Source: Psychrobacter immobilis
GTDB lineage: Bacteria; Pseudomonadota; Gammaproteobacteria; Pseudomonadales; Moraxellaceae
DNA length: 41,154 nt
Assembly (NCBI RefSeq): GCF_904846235.1
Contig: NZ_CAJGZN010000019.1
Location: forward strand, 1 to 41,154
Reading direction: 5' to 3'
Shown piece after piece: positions 7,903 through 18,225 of this stretch (the stretch's first letter is position 1; the number at the start of each line of letters is the position of its first letter). Under the pieces are notes generated by a model that made no database searches, was not told the DNA's origin, and saw only the letters and a list, made by a program, of their open reading frames with translations. A program made the translations under genes and the position numbers.

Positions 7903-8400
7903 AAAGGTTTCTCAAATACTTATATTAAAAGCGTTGGATTAAAACTGCCAAAGCGAAGCAGCGATGCTGTACTTGGCTAGAAGTGAATAAAGGTATGCGC
8001 TTATCTTACCGAAAAGTACTCCTAAATGAAACATATAAGCAAGACTGTTCACGGATAGATGTCATATTAATGACGTAGTTCACGCTCTATACTCAGCTTA
8101 CTAAGACTAGACGAAAGCAAAAGTGAGAAATTAGAATTAGAATAACTTGCGATAAGCGATTGGCATAATGAACAAAAGCTAGTGAAAGTCAGCCAAAAAC
8201 AGGGAAAAGCAGTCAAAGGTATCCAAAACATGGTCAAATCTGCCGTGTCTTGGTATTATAGCGTCTACAAGATATGTTGATATAAAACATAACGTCATAG
8301 CCGGTTATCACAAAGACTGTGATAGCGATGCGCTAGGCAATTACTCTATAAATAATACTTTTAAACCTTTTACTCACCTTTAGTGTTACAGGCAACTACT
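7903..8400. other. Divergent intergenic region, YcxB-like gene / serS
   Basis: About 500 bp between divergent genes. No convincing T-box, attenuator, tRNA or small gene was recognised. The segment 8180-8240 has loosely repeated AGTCA(G/A) and AAAAC motifs but no clear period. Promoters for both genes must lie here, but the boxes are not distinct. Confidence 0.45.
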
Positions 8401-9687
8401 ATGATTGATCCGAAACTCTTACGCGGCGATTTAAGCGACCTACAACAGCAGCTAGCCACCCGTGGTTATGAGCTTGATATGGAGTTCTGGCAGACGATTG
8501 AAAACGAGCGTAAGTCTCTACAAGTCAAAACCGAAGAGTTGCAATCGCGCCGTAATGCTGGTGCAAAGCAAGTAGGTGCCCTAAAAAAATCAGGCGAAGA
8601 TGCCAGTGAGCTATTGGCTGAGATGCAAAGCGTTAGCGGTGAGATTAAAGCTGCGGAAGACGAGCTACGTACGCTACAAGAGCGTATCACTCAAGCAGCC
8701 TTGCAAATTCCAAATATTCCTGCTGCAGATGTACCAGTCGGTACGTCAGAAGATGATAACGTAGAAGTGCGTAAGTGGGGCACGCCGCGTACGTTTGATT
8801 TTGAAATTCAAGATCATACTCATATCGGTGAGACACTTGGTATGCTGGACTTTGAGGCAGCGACTAAGTTGACTGGTAGCCGTTTTAACGTGCTTAAAGG
8901 ACAATTGGCGCAATTGCATCGTGCACTAATTCAATTCATGTTGAACACGCACACGATGAAGTACGGCTATCTTGAGACCTATGTGCCTTATATCGTTAAT
9001 AGCGATAGCTTGAAAGGTACGGGTCAGTTGCCTAAGTTTGAAGATGATTTATTTAAATTGAGCAATCACACGAATAACGATGAAATGGATTTTTATTTGA
9101 TCCCAACTGCTGAAGTACCAATGACCAACTTGGTACGCGGCGAGCGTTTAGATATTAAAGAACTCCCATTAAAATTCACCGCGCATACACCATGTTTCCG
9201 TAGTGAAGCTGGTTCGCACGGGCGTGATACCCGTGGCTTGATTCGTCAGCATCAGTTTGAAAAAGTTGAAATGGTCAACATCGCTACCGCTGAGCAATCT
9301 GATGAGTTGCTTGAGGCAATGACAGGGCAGGCTGAATATATCTTGCAGCAGCTTGAGTTGCCATACCGCACAGTACAGCTATGTACTGGCGATATGGGTT
9401 TTGCCGCACAAAAGACTTATGACATCGAAGTATGGTTACCAAGCCAAGATACTTATCGTGAAATCTCTAGCTGCTCTAACTGTGGTGACTTCCAAGCGCG
9501 CCGTATGGGTACTCGTGTCAAAGATGGCAAGCAAACCAGCTTAGCTCATACTTTGAACGGTTCAGGTTTGGCGGTTGGTCGTACGCTACTAGCAGTGATG
9601 GAAAATCATCAAAACGCTGATGGCAGCATTACGATTCCAGAAGTATTACGTCCGTTTATGGGCGGTGCTGAGACTATTTCAGTTTAA
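8401..9687 (+). CDS. serS: Seryl-tRNA synthetase
   Basis: SerS charges tRNA-Ser (and tRNA-Sec) with serine. I chose the ATG at 8401 ([11 protein letters not shown]), which matches the usual family start; an upstream in-frame GTG at 8383 adds six residues without family similarity. An N-terminal coiled-coil arm for the tRNA long variable arm occupies about residues 25-105. Class II motif 2 is in [17 protein letters not shown] and motif 3 in [18 protein letters not shown]. The serine-site TAEVPMTNL and [16 protein letters not shown] are present. 428 residues is normal length. Confidence 0.96.
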   Translation: MIDPKLLRGDLSDLQQQLATRGYELDMEFWQTIENERKSLQVKTEELQSRRNAGAKQVGALKKSGEDASELLAEMQSVSGEIKAAEDELRTLQERITQAALQIPNIPAADVPVGTSEDDNVEVRKWGTPRTFDFEIQDHTHIGETLGMLDFEAATKLTGSRFNVLKGQLAQLHRALIQFMLNTHTMKYGYLETYVPYIVNSDSLKGTGQLPKFEDDLFKLSNHTNNDEMDFYLIPTAEVPMTNLVRGERLDIKELPLKFTAHTPCFRSEAGSHGRDTRGLIRQHQFEKVEMVNIATAEQSDELLEAMTGQAEYILQQLELPYRTVQLCTGDMGFAAQKTYDIEVWLPSQDTYREISSCSNCGDFQARRMGTRVKDGKQTSLAHTLNGSGLAVGRTLLAVMENHQNADGSITIPEVLRPFMGGAETISV

Positions 9688-9702
9688 TAAATTGAATATA
9701 AG

Positions 9703-9742
9703 TAATGAGCTGCTTGTCACTTAGGTCACTCGCAGCTTATTA
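9703..9742 (+). terminator. Stem-loop after serS
   Basis: TAATGAGCTGC pairs with GCAGCTTATTA (10 of 11) around an 18-nt loop, 16 bp past the serS stop. The tail is T-rich but interrupted, so termination may be partial. Confidence 0.55.
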
Positions 9743-9982
9743 TTTATAACTTAAATAAAAGTCCGTCAGTGTTTATCGTTTAACAAAACTGATGTGAGTC
9801 ATTGCTAAATATAAACGGTCTTGTCATCGCATTTTTGGCTAGGCTCATAGCAAATATGTTAATATTGCATTTTTATTTTATAGCCTATCCATTGAGGACG
9901 CCTGTTGTGTTTTTGATGGATTATCCTCTGAGTAAACTCTCCTCTTATCTTTATACGACTCATTCGAATATTAGGACACTCT

Positions 9983-11980
9983 ATGCCAGCTCCAATTAGC
10001 GAACGTAAACTAGCCAATGCCATCCGTGTACTGTCGTTTGACGCGGTTCAAAAAGCCAACTCTGGACATCCGGGTGCGCCAATGGGTATGGCTGATATTG
10101 CCGAAGTTTTGTGGCGCAAATTTTTGAAGCACAATCCAGCTGATCCTAATTGGCACAACCGTGATCGCTTTGTACTGTCAAACGGTCATGGCTCGATGCT
10201 TATTTATTCGTTGCTACATTTATCAGGTTACGATGTGAGCGTTGATGACCTAAAAGGTTTCCGTCAGCTGCATTCAAAAACCCCAGGGCATCCTGAACTT
10301 GGTTATACGCCTGGTGTAGAAACGACGACTGGTCCACTAGGACAAGGTATTGCTAATGCCGTTGGTTTTGCAATCGCAGAAAAAACCCTAGCCGCACAGT
10401 TCAACCGTGACGGTCATAACGTCGTCGATCATCATACCTATGCGTTCTTAGGTGATGGTTGCTTAATGGAAGGTATCAGTCATGAAGTTTGCTCATTGGC
10501 TGGCACGCTAGCTCTTGGCAAATTAGTATTCTTCTATGATGATAATGGCATCTCAATCGACGGTAATGTCGAAGGTTGGTTCACTGATGATACTGAAGCG
10601 CGCTTTGAGTCGTACGGCTGGCAAGTGATCAAAGTTGACGGTCACGATACTGATGCAATCACGCAAGCGACTGAGCAAGCGATTGCAGAGACTGCTAAGC
10701 CAAGTCTAATCATTTGTAAAACCACGATCGGTGCTGGTAGCCCGAATAAACAAGGTCTAGCAGCCAGTCATGGTGCACCACTTGGTGATGACGAAATTGC
10801 TCTAACCCGTGATGCGCTGTCTTGGAAGCATGCTCCATTTGAATTAGATGACGAAATCTATGAAGCGTGGGATGCCAAAGCCAAAGGCGACGTCCAGCAA
10901 AAGAATTGGGACGCAGACTTTGAAGCGTATAAAAAAGCCTACCCAGAGCTTGCAGCAGAATTATCACGCCGCCTAAATGGCGAATTGCCTGCTGACTTTG
11001 CTAGTCAAGCGCAAGCCTATATTCAGCAAACTCAAGAAGCGGGTGGGGATGTTGCTAGTCGTAAAGCCAGTCAAAACGCTATCAACAGCTTGCAGCCATT
11101 ATTGCCAGAACTATTGGGTGGTTCAGCCGACCTAGCTGGCTCGAACCTGACGCTATTCAAAGGTGCTAAAGGCATCGAAAAAGATGCTGACGGCAACTAT
11201 ATCTATTACGGTGTACGCGAGTTTGGTATGACTGCGATTGCCAATGGTATCGCATTGCATGGCGGCTTTATCCCTTACGTAGCGACGTTCCTCATGTTTA
11301 TGGAATACGCACGTAACGCAGTACGTATGGGCGCACTCATGAAGCAGCGCGTCATCCACGTCTATACCCATGACTCTATCGGTCTGGGTGAAGATGGCCC
11401 AACGCATCAGCCAGTTGAGCAATTAACTAGCCTACGTACCACGCCAAACCTACGTACATGGCGTCCGTGTGATGCGACTGAATCTGCGAGTGCTTGGGTA
11501 GAAGCAATCAAATCAGAAAACAACCCATCAGCATTGATCTTTAGCCGTCAGAGCTTGCCACATCAAGCACGTGATAGCGAGCAAGTCGCTAACATCACCA
11601 AAGGTGGCTATGTACTGGCAAAAGAGCAAGGCGAGCTACAAGCAATCATTATCGCCACTGGTTCAGAAGTTGGCTTAGCGATGGAAGCGTATGAAAAACT
11701 AAGCGCAAATGGTGTTGGCGTACGTGTAGTGTCTATGCCATGTGCTGAGATTTTTGTCGAGCAAGATGCTAGCTATCGCGAAGCGGTATTGCCTGCCAAT
11801 ATTCGTGCTCGCGTCGCAGTAGAAGCCGCGCATGTAGATTACTGGTATAAGTTCGTTGGTCTAGATGGCAAAGTCATCGGTATGACGACTTATGGCGAAT
11901 CTGCTCCTGCTAGCGACTTGTATAAAGAGTTTGGTATCACGACGGATGCTGTGATTGAAGCGGTAAATAGTTTGGTGTGA
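9983..11980 (+). CDS. tkt: Transketolase
   Basis: Transketolase moves two-carbon ketol units between sugar phosphates in the non-oxidative pentose phosphate pathway, using thiamine diphosphate and Mg2+. The 665-residue length is typical. Seen in order: [18 protein letters not shown] near residue 27, the ThDP motif [14 protein letters not shown] (about 157) ending in DDNGISIDG, the pyrimidine domain [20 protein letters not shown] with its catalytic Glu, and [20 protein letters not shown]. An AGGA site lies about 8 bases upstream of the ATG, and a terminator follows. It supplies erythrose-4-phosphate, which may matter for the GAPDH/Epd-like enzyme at 28065. Confidence 0.97.
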   Translation: MPAPISERKLANAIRVLSFDAVQKANSGHPGAPMGMADIAEVLWRKFLKHNPADPNWHNRDRFVLSNGHGSMLIYSLLHLSGYDVSVDDLKGFRQLHSKTPGHPELGYTPGVETTTGPLGQGIANAVGFAIAEKTLAAQFNRDGHNVVDHHTYAFLGDGCLMEGISHEVCSLAGTLALGKLVFFYDDNGISIDGNVEGWFTDDTEARFESYGWQVIKVDGHDTDAITQATEQAIAETAKPSLIICKTTIGAGSPNKQGLAASHGAPLGDDEIALTRDALSWKHAPFELDDEIYEAWDAKAKGDVQQKNWDADFEAYKKAYPELAAELSRRLNGELPADFASQAQAYIQQTQEAGGDVASRKASQNAINSLQPLLPELLGGSADLAGSNLTLFKGAKGIEKDADGNYIYYGVREFGMTAIANGIALHGGFIPYVATFLMFMEYARNAVRMGALMKQRVIHVYTHDSIGLGEDGPTHQPVEQLTSLRTTPNLRTWRPCDATESASAWVEAIKSENNPSALIFSRQSLPHQARDSEQVANITKGGYVLAKEQGELQAIIIATGSEVGLAMEAYEKLSANGVGVRVVSMPCAEIFVEQDASYREAVLPANIRARVAVEAAHVDYWYKFVGLDGKVIGMTTYGESAPASDLYKEFGITTDAVIEAVNSLV

Positions 11981-12004
11981 TAGACCTAACTTAGTTAGTG
12001 TTTA

Positions 12005-12041
12005 AAAAAAGAGTCATCAGAGAAATCTGGTGGCTTTTTTT
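12005..12041 (+). terminator. Rho-independent terminator of tkt
   Basis: An A-run is followed by AGTCATCAG pairing with CTGGTGGCT (with G-U pairs) around a short loop, then a T-run. Confidence 0.8.
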
Positions 12042-12251
12042 ATGGCTTAATCTTTGATTTTTCTTTTGGTCTGCTTTCATCAATATGGCTATCGGTAAAA
12101 TAACTGCTGCAATCAGTACTAAATTCTGTGCCTCAACATGATGATTTAGTGGTAAATTAGAATAGACTGATTGCTCACGAAGCTAAGTTTCACGGCTTGT
12201 GCAGCTCTCATATAAAAATAAATTATATGACTACAGAACTGGAAAAATTAG

Positions 12252-12794
12252 ATGGATAGTATCGAACTGGCAAATGCTATTACATGGCTAAAACAGATTG
12301 AACTAAGTGAAGGCTTGATAGCAGCCTGCATAATCGGAATATTTGGACTGTGCGGTATTCTCATTACTCAGAGAGCTGAACGCAAGAAGGAGTATGAAGC
12401 CTTTTTGAGAATAAAGTTTGAGGAAGTGGTTTTTAGACTGGTTGATTTTGCAGCCATTATTCAGGAAGTTCAATCCAAAAGTTTTTCAAGCAATTGCGAT
12501 GAAGCTTTAGACGTTGATGAATTTTATAGAGAAGGTGGCAAGATAGAAATATTAATAGCTTTATATTTTCCAGAGCTTGAGAAAAAATATGAGTTGTTTT
12601 TAAATGCAGGGGGAAACCTGATAAATGCACAGCATGAACATGAAGTTAATCCTAGCGATAGTACTTTAGATGTACTTAAACAGCTTGATGAAGAATATGA
12701 TCGGGTTTATAAGAGTTTTTATAAACATATCAAATCATGTTCTTCTGCCTATGCCAAGCCTTTAAAGCATCGTAAGAGAGTGCTGATTAATTAA
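12252..12794 (+). CDS. One-helix membrane protein of unknown function
   Basis: I do not recognise this 180-residue protein. It has one clear transmembrane helix at about residues 21-39 (GLIAACIIGIFGLCGILIT) followed by a positive stretch (RAERKK). The rest, about 140 residues, is therefore probably cytosolic and is helical, charged and without known motifs. The architecture, a short anchor plus a helical cytosolic domain, is shared by several families linked to phage defence or stress, but this is only a resemblance. The gene looks more AT-rich than tkt and stands 60 bp before the NERD-domain gene in the same direction, so the two may be co-transcribed and co-acquired. Confidence 0.6.
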   Translation: MDSIELANAITWLKQIELSEGLIAACIIGIFGLCGILITQRAERKKEYEAFLRIKFEEVVFRLVDFAAIIQEVQSKSFSSNCDEALDVDEFYREGGKIEILIALYFPELEKKYELFLNAGGNLINAQHEHEVNPSDSTLDVLKQLDEEYDRVYKSFYKHIKSCSSAYAKPLKHRKRVLIN

Positions 12795-12854
12795 ATTTAA
12801 AGAGTTTTGGTATTACGCTTAGCACATTCTATAACCATTCTAAAGATCGCTATT

Positions 12855-13901
12855 ATGTCCCTAAAATCCTCCTTCAAAGGCTTCTTAGGTGAGACCGTCA
12901 TCAACGTCGCTATGTGGCTAAAGCTTGAAAAAGACGTCTACCACCGTTTAAACGGTATTACCTTGCCAAGAGCCAATGGTGGCAGTACCCAAATCGATCA
13001 TATCATCGTTTCTGTATACGGCATCTTTGTGATTGAAACCAAAAACTATAAAGGGTGGATATATGGTAGCGAGAACCAAAGACAGTGCACGCAATCATTC
13101 CCGAATGGAAGTAAATTCAAATTCCAGAACCCACTGCGCCAAAATTATTTGCATATCAAGACGCTCGCAGATTTATTGGACTTGGAGCTGAGCTACTTTC
13201 ATTCGATGATTGCTTTCATCGGTGAGTGTGAGCTGAAAACTCGTGATGAGTTGCCTGAACATGTATTGACGAGTGGGATAGTGTCTTATGTAAAGAAGAA
13301 ACAAGATAAGCTACTGACTGAAGACGAGGTCATATCCATCGTTGAGCAGATTAACAGTAATAGATTTAGTAAATCTTGGCGCACTAATAGAGAGCATAAA
13401 GCCTATCTAAAAGACAAGCATAGCAATCCAAGCCAGAATACGAATAAGCAGCCTAGCGGTAACGCTAATGATAAACCAACTGCTAAAGTGGCTCATGAGT
13501 CTATACCAGAGCCGATAGTAAAAGAGACCGCTAAACGAGCTATTCTAAAAAGTAGGGAAGTGCATCGATGGTCGGGTCAGACTGACATTGAATCTAGCGA
13601 TTTACCAATTGATAGTATGGACATTCAGCAGGCAGATATTCAGCATACAATTACATCGCACGATATTGCTGATAAGGTTTTTCTTACGCCGTTTGAGATC
13701 GTAGAATCTGAGCCAAAAGTTAATGAACCTGCGACAATTGAGGTGATAGACCATACAGCTGATTTAATTCAAACGCCAACCTGCCCGAGATGTAACGGTG
13801 AGATGATCAAGCGCGTGGCAAAAAAAGGCCTGAATCAAGGTCAGACCTTTTTTGGTTGTAGCAAATTTCCTAAGTGCCGCGGTGTGGTTAATATTGATTA
13901 G
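12855..13901 (+). CDS. NERD-domain protein with C-terminal topoisomerase-type zinc finger
   Basis: 348 residues from the ATG at 12855 (MSLKSSFKGFLGE); an earlier in-frame TTG at 12807 is less likely. The N-terminal NERD domain (nuclease-related, PD-(D/E)XK-like) has its putative acids in order: Glu13, Asp48 in STQIDHIIV, and Glu61-x-Lys63 in VIETKNYKGWIYG. Low-complexity, Asn/Lys/Ser-rich linkers fill about 185-300. The end is a four-Cys zinc ribbon (Cys310, 313, 335, 341: CPRCNGEM...FFGCSKFPKC) like those of DNA topoisomerase I. DNA binding or cleavage is plausible, but no NERD protein function is settled. It converges on dppF with only 27 bp between stops. Confidence 0.82.
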   Translation: MSLKSSFKGFLGETVINVAMWLKLEKDVYHRLNGITLPRANGGSTQIDHIIVSVYGIFVIETKNYKGWIYGSENQRQCTQSFPNGSKFKFQNPLRQNYLHIKTLADLLDLELSYFHSMIAFIGECELKTRDELPEHVLTSGIVSYVKKKQDKLLTEDEVISIVEQINSNRFSKSWRTNREHKAYLKDKHSNPSQNTNKQPSGNANDKPTAKVAHESIPEPIVKETAKRAILKSREVHRWSGQTDIESSDLPIDSMDIQQADIQHTITSHDIADKVFLTPFEIVESEPKVNEPATIEVIDHTADLIQTPTCPRCNGEMIKRVAKKGLNQGQTFFGCSKFPKCRGVVNID

Positions 13902-13907
13902 TCGTTA

Positions 13908-13937
13908 GTTACCTTAATCTTATTCACCTTAACCATA
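13908..13937 (-). repeat. 2 x 15-bp degenerate repeat spanning the dppF stop codon
   Basis: On the minus strand the copies are TATGGTTAAGGTGAA and TAAGATTAAGGTAAC (11 of 15). The stop TAA of dppF lies in the first copy and recurs in frame in the second. A weaker third copy may extend towards the NERD stop. Confidence 0.55.
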
Positions 13938-14900
13938 TATTTCTTCTAAACGTAAACAAGCAACCAATCGACCGTCCCATTCGCGCAGTTGCGGCTCTAT
14001 TTCGCTGCATTGCTGCTTGGCATAGGGACAGCGTTTATGTAGGGCGCAACCACTTGGTGGATTGAGCGGACTTGGCAGCTCACCTTGTAGGGTTAAATCA
14101 TTCTTATGACCATTTACCGTTGGGGCAGCAGCCAATAGGGCGATGGTATAGGGGTGCTTTGGCGCATTATAAATCGCTTCTTTGGGGCCGTGTTCAACAG
14201 CTTGACCCAAATACATCACCATCACATCATCAGCGACGTGGCGCACGACCGACAAATTGTGCGAGATGAAAACGTAAGCGGTACGATACTCATCTTGCAA
14301 ATCCATAAATAGATTTAAGACTTGCGCCTGAATAGATACATCGAGTGCGGAAGTTGGCTCATCAGCGACGACGATTTTAGGGTTGAGCATCATGGCGCGG
14401 GCGAGGGCAATACGTTGACGCTGACCACCCGAAAACATATGCGGATAACGACCAGCGTGTTCGGGACGTAGACCGACATGTCTCATCATCTCGTTGATTT
14501 TGTCGCGCTTTTCCTCTTTAGACAGTTTGGTATGGATATCCAATGGTTCTGTCAATTGATAGCCAATGGTATGACGCGGATTTAAGCTACCATAAGGATT
14601 TTGAAAGACCATTTGAATTTCGGTACGCAACTCTTTTAGTGCCTTTCTGCTATAGCCAGTGGTGCCTTCATCGTTGATAAATAGCTCACCATGTGTGGGC
14701 GCTTCAATCAGTGTCAACTGGCGGGCAAGGGTAGATTTTCCGCAGCCTGATTCACCAACGACGGCCAGTGTCTTGCCAGCTTCAAGTTCGAAAGAGACAC
14801 CATTGAGCGCTTTCACGTACGCTTTTGCTTTGCCCAGACCTTGTGATACTGGGTAGTGCTTGTGTAGATTGTCTGCTTTTAGGACCACTTTATTACTCAT
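13929..14900 (-). CDS. dppF: Dipeptide/oligopeptide ABC importer ATPase (DppF/OppF type)
   Basis: One of two ATPases that power the peptide importer at the inner membrane. Walker A is GESGCGKST (about residues 51-59), the Q-loop is in [15 protein letters not shown], the signature [16 protein letters not shown] and Walker [13 protein letters not shown], with the H-loop in [10 protein letters not shown]. The C-terminal oligopeptide-transporter extension has KHPYTIALL and the cysteine cluster [15 protein letters not shown]. The start overlaps the dppD stop by four bases (ATGA), so the pair is translationally coupled. It is the last gene of the operon. 323 residues is normal. Confidence 0.93.
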   Translation of the reverse strand: MSNKVVLKADNLHKHYPVSQGLGKAKAYVKALNGVSFELEAGKTLAVVGESGCGKSTLARQLTLIEAPTHGELFINDEGTTGYSRKALKELRTEIQMVFQNPYGSLNPRHTIGYQLTEPLDIHTKLSKEEKRDKINEMMRHVGLRPEHAGRYPHMFSGGQRQRIALARAMMLNPKIVVADEPTSALDVSIQAQVLNLFMDLQDEYRTAYVFISHNLSVVRHVADDVMVMYLGQAVEHGPKEAIYNAPKHPYTIALLAAAPTVNGHKNDLTLQGELPSPLNPPSGCALHKRCPYAKQQCSEIEPQLREWDGRLVACLRLEEIYG

Positions 14901-15964
14901 ACTTGTGACTCCAAGGTAGCAGCGTGAGAGGGGCGAGAAGTAATATTAGAATCAATACAACGCACCTTGCCATTGGGTGTATCTAAAATAGGTGGCGGTA
15001 CTTCGCAAGCAGGTTCTTTATACGGGCAACGAGGAGACAGTAAGCAGCCGCTTGGGCGATCGTATTGACTTGGCACGACACCGGGCAAGCTGTTTAGACG
15101 GTCTTGACCGATAGCGAGCTCTGGGATGGCTTGCAGTAATGCCTCGGTATAAGGATGAGCAGGATTTTGGAAAATCTCCGGTACGGTACTGGTTTCTACC
15201 ACTTGTCCCGCATACATGACCGCGACATCACGCGAGTTTTGTGCGACCAGTCCCAAGTCGTGGGTGATCAATACCATCGCCATTTGTTTTTCGCGTTGCA
15301 ATCGGCTCAGCAAATCCATGATCTGCGCTTGTACCGTGACATCGAGCGCAGTGGTTGGCTCATCTGCGATAAGCAGTTTTGGCTCACAAGCAATGGCCAT
15401 CGCAATCATAACCCGTTGACTCATACCGCCTGATAGCTGATGCGGATAGACTTTGAGACGGTTTTTGGCATCGGGCATTTCGACCAACTCTAGCAGTTCT
15501 AAGATGCGTGTTTGTACTGCTGCGCCTCGTAAACCAAGATGCTTGCGTAGAACTTCACCTAGCTGCATCTCAACCGTAAAGCTTGGATTTAGGCAAGACA
15601 TCGCATTCTGAAAAATCATAGAGATGTCTTTACCAATGATGCCGCGTCTCTCTTTGGCTGACATACTGAGCATGTCTTTATTGTCAAAGACCACTCGCTG
15701 TGCGCGAACGGTCGCAGAAGGTGGCAACAGCCCCATCAGCGCCATCATAGTGACTGACTTACCTGAGCCAGATTCACCCACGACAGCGATGACCTCACCT
15801 TGGGTTATCTTTAACGATACATCATCGACTGCGCGAAAGGCACGCACTCCTTGTCCAAAAGTGACAGACAGGTTCTCAATATCTAACAACAATGGTGAGT
15901 CTTTTGTTGATGCACCATTCATAGACGTATGAGTGATAGGCGTATTAATTAATGGTTCAGTCAT
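14897..15964 (-). CDS. dppD: Dipeptide/oligopeptide ABC importer ATPase (DppD/OppD type)
   Basis: The partner ATPase of the importer. Walker A is GESGSGKSV (about residues 60-68), the Q-loop is in [14 protein letters not shown], and the signature [16 protein letters not shown] shows the SGGMSQR variant found in this subfamily. Walker B is [12 protein letters not shown] and the H-loop [10 protein letters not shown]. The C-terminal region holds [13 protein letters not shown] and [15 protein letters not shown]. It starts at an ATG with AGGTGA about 5 bases upstream and follows dppC with a 1-bp gap. A polar N-terminal extension of about 25 residues precedes the domain. Confidence 0.93.
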   Translation of the reverse strand: MTEPLINTPITHTSMNGASTKDSPLLLDIENLSVTFGQGVRAFRAVDDVSLKITQGEVIAVVGESGSGKSVTMMALMGLLPPSATVRAQRVVFDNKDMLSMSAKERRGIIGKDISMIFQNAMSCLNPSFTVEMQLGEVLRKHLGLRGAAVQTRILELLELVEMPDAKNRLKVYPHQLSGGMSQRVMIAMAIACEPKLLIADEPTTALDVTVQAQIMDLLSRLQREKQMAMVLITHDLGLVAQNSRDVAVMYAGQVVETSTVPEIFQNPAHPYTEALLQAIPELAIGQDRLNSLPGVVPSQYDRPSGCLLSPRCPYKEPACEVPPPILDTPNGKVRCIDSNITSRPSHAATLESQV

Positions 15965-15965
15965 C

Positions 15966-16880
15966 TTAAGTCACCTGCTTTAATTTAGGATCTAGCGCAT
16001 CGCGTAAGCCATCACCAGTCAGGTTAATCGATAGTGCAGCTAAGAAGATAGCGACACCCGGCCAGATTGCTAGCCAAACATTACTTTGAATATATTGACG
16101 TGCCGTACCTAGCATCGCGCCCCATTCGGCATCAGGTGGCTGTACGCCAAAGCCTAAGAAACCAATCGCACCCGCTTCTAAAATAGCAGACGAGAAAATC
16201 ATCGTTGCCTGTACGATAAGCGGTGCCATACAGTTGGGCAAAATAGTAATGAACAACAATCTGAGCACGCCAGCGCCCATCACTTGTGAGGCAATAAAAT
16301 ACTCACGTTGTAGCTCTACCATTGCTGTGGCACGAGTCAGACGAATAAAAGGCGGTGTACAGACCAGTGCGATCGTAATAATCGTATTGGTCATAGATGG
16401 CCCTAAGATAGCGGCAATGATAATCGCCAATAGCAAGCTCGGATATGACATCAGAATATCATTGACCAACATGACCGCCTTGCCCCAGACCTTTGGCCAA
16501 AATGCTGCACTCAGACCTAAAGAAATACCAACCAACATCGCCAGAGTCGTTGCGCTTAGACCGATAAATAATGAATAACGCGCGCCATACATCACTCGAG
16601 ACAATGTATCTCGGCCTGCATCATCAGTGCCTAGCCAAAACATCGCATTGCCGCCATCTAAAAAGGCAGGTGGCAATTGCTCTTGACCGGTGAACAGCTC
16701 GTAAGGATCGTGAGGGGCAATAGCAGGCGCAAGTATGGCAACTAGAACCATCAATGCCAATACAATAAAACCAAGTACCGCGCCTTTATTTCGGCAGAAC
16801 GTCGATAAAAATAGCTGCCAAGACGATGGCGGTGTGGCGGCCATGAGGTTGACATCAGAGGGGAGAGCAGAAGGCTTCAT
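15966..16880 (-). CDS. dppC: Dipeptide/oligopeptide ABC importer permease (DppC type)
   Basis: One of two membrane subunits that form the translocation channel. I prefer the ATG at 16880 (MKPSALPSD) because AGGA lies 7 bases upstream; an ATG two codons earlier is too close to that site. The DppC/OppC layout is clear: first helix in [21 protein letters not shown], then the periplasmic HDPYELF and [19 protein letters not shown]. Five more helices follow, with the EAA coupling loop near [17 protein letters not shown]. The end, [17 protein letters not shown], is the family signature. About 304 residues. Confidence 0.92.
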   Translation of the reverse strand: MKPSALPSDVNLMAATPPSSWQLFLSTFCRNKGAVLGFIVLALMVLVAILAPAIAPHDPYELFTGQEQLPPAFLDGGNAMFWLGTDDAGRDTLSRVMYGARYSLFIGLSATTLAMLVGISLGLSAAFWPKVWGKAVMLVNDILMSYPSLLLAIIIAAILGPSMTNTIITIALVCTPPFIRLTRATAMVELQREYFIASQVMGAGVLRLLFITILPNCMAPLIVQATMIFSSAILEAGAIGFLGFGVQPPDAEWGAMLGTARQYIQSNVWLAIWPGVAIFLAALSINLTGDGLRDALDPKLKQVT

Positions 16881-17013
16881 GAGCATTTCCTATAGTGGCT
16901 AGCGCAGTGACATTTTTTAGAATCTTATTCCCAAAAAAGTACTAAGCATTGCTAAAACATCACTTGAGCGCCAATCATCACTATTTATAATGTGAGTATT
17001 TATTAATGTTAAA

Positions 17014-18030
17014 TTAAGAAGTATGGCGAATACGTGGATTGATCAGACCATACAAAATATCAATAAATAAACTAACCAAAATCAGAGCGGTGGCGACCAA
17101 TAAGATACCATTTTGTACAATAGGGTAGTCACGAGTGAAAAATCCATCGAGGAGCCAATTACCAACGCCCGGCCAGCTAAAGATAGTCTCAGTGATAATC
17201 GCGCCCGCAAGCAACGTCGCCATCTGTAGGCCGACGACCGTAACCACAGTAATCAAGGCGTTACGCATTACGTGGACCAGTATCACTCGGCGTGGAGATA
17301 AGCCTTTGGCTCGCGCTGTACGCACATAGTCCTCATCCAATACCTCTAGCATCGCAGAGCGTGTCATCCGCGCAATCATCGCCAACGGAATGGTCGATAA
17401 GGCGATAGAAGGTAAGATAAAGTGTTTGACCACGTTCCAAAACGCGCCAGGCTCTCCCGAGCTTAGTGAGCCAAGTAACCATGAGCCATACAGTGGCTGC
17501 ACATCTAAAAACTGTGCGACAGATATCACCCCAGCGACGGGTAAAAGACCTAAATAATGAGCGAAGATACCAGTCAGGATGGGGCCCAATAAATAGATGG
17601 GCATAGAGTATCCTGCCAACGCGCCTGACATTAGGGTGTAATCAATCCATGTACCACGGCGCAAGGCAGCAAAGATGCCTAAGCTGACACCAGTGACACT
17701 AGCGATGACAATAGCGCATAATGCCAACTCTAAAGTCGGAACAAAGTGGGCAAAGAAGTCTTGTAATACGGGCGTACGAGTACGAAAGGACTGACCAAAA
17801 TCACCCGTTAAGATACCAGTCAAATAATCCCAATACTGGGCAACAAGCGGTTTGTCTAATCCTAGCCTTTCTAACGCACGAGCATGTAGCTCGGGATCGA
17901 CCATACGCTCGCCCATCATAATCTCGACGGCATCTCCGGGTACGAGACGAATCAGAGTGAAAGTCGATAGCGTTAGGCCAAGATAGACGGGTATTAAAAT
18001 GGCAATACGACGCAGAATATAAAGTAGCAT
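17014..18030 (-). CDS. dppB: Dipeptide/oligopeptide ABC importer permease (DppB type)
   Basis: The second channel subunit, 338 residues. It begins MLLYILRRIAILIPVYLGLTL, the conserved first helix of DppB proteins, followed by the periplasmic loop with VPGDAVEIMMGE. Further helices span about 100-320, and the EAA loop lies in YVRTARAKGLSPRRVILVHV. The C-terminus contains DILYGLINPRIR, also conserved. It is separated from dppA by a gap with a 22-bp inverted repeat, and from dppC by about 130 bp in which I see no terminator. Confidence 0.93.
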   Translation of the reverse strand: MLLYILRRIAILIPVYLGLTLSTFTLIRLVPGDAVEIMMGERMVDPELHARALERLGLDKPLVAQYWDYLTGILTGDFGQSFRTRTPVLQDFFAHFVPTLELALCAIVIASVTGVSLGIFAALRRGTWIDYTLMSGALAGYSMPIYLLGPILTGIFAHYLGLLPVAGVISVAQFLDVQPLYGSWLLGSLSSGEPGAFWNVVKHFILPSIALSTIPLAMIARMTRSAMLEVLDEDYVRTARAKGLSPRRVILVHVMRNALITVVTVVGLQMATLLAGAIITETIFSWPGVGNWLLDGFFTRDYPIVQNGILLVATALILVSLFIDILYGLINPRIRHTS

Positions 18031-18118
18031 GGGCTGCTCAATAGTTGTGGTTCAATGATTAGAGTATTAGCGATGATGAAGAGATCCGTGACAAAGCGCT
18101 TAATTCATATTGTTCATA

Positions 18119-18177
18119 TCATTTATATAAATTCGGCTGGAGCAGAGTATCTGACCCAGCCGAATTTATATAAATGA
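18119..18177 (-). repeat. 22-bp perfect inverted repeat between dppA and dppB
   Basis: Arms at 18119-18140 and 18156-18177 pair perfectly over 22 bp around a 15-nt loop, with GGCTGG/CCAGCC next to the loop and AT-rich outer parts. There is no T-run after it on the minus strand. This position, after a binding-protein gene and before its permease genes, suits a partial terminator or an mRNA 3'-end stabiliser that keeps the binding protein in excess. Confidence 0.9.
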
Positions 18178-18225
18178 ATAAAATGAATAAATCGCGAATG
18201 TCGTAACGGAATTAATCAGTCAAGG

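Noticed and set aside
9802..9999. 65-residue plus-strand reading frame before tkt
   Set aside because: It overlaps the tkt start, lacks a ribosome site and has a composition typical of untranslated AT-rich DNA.
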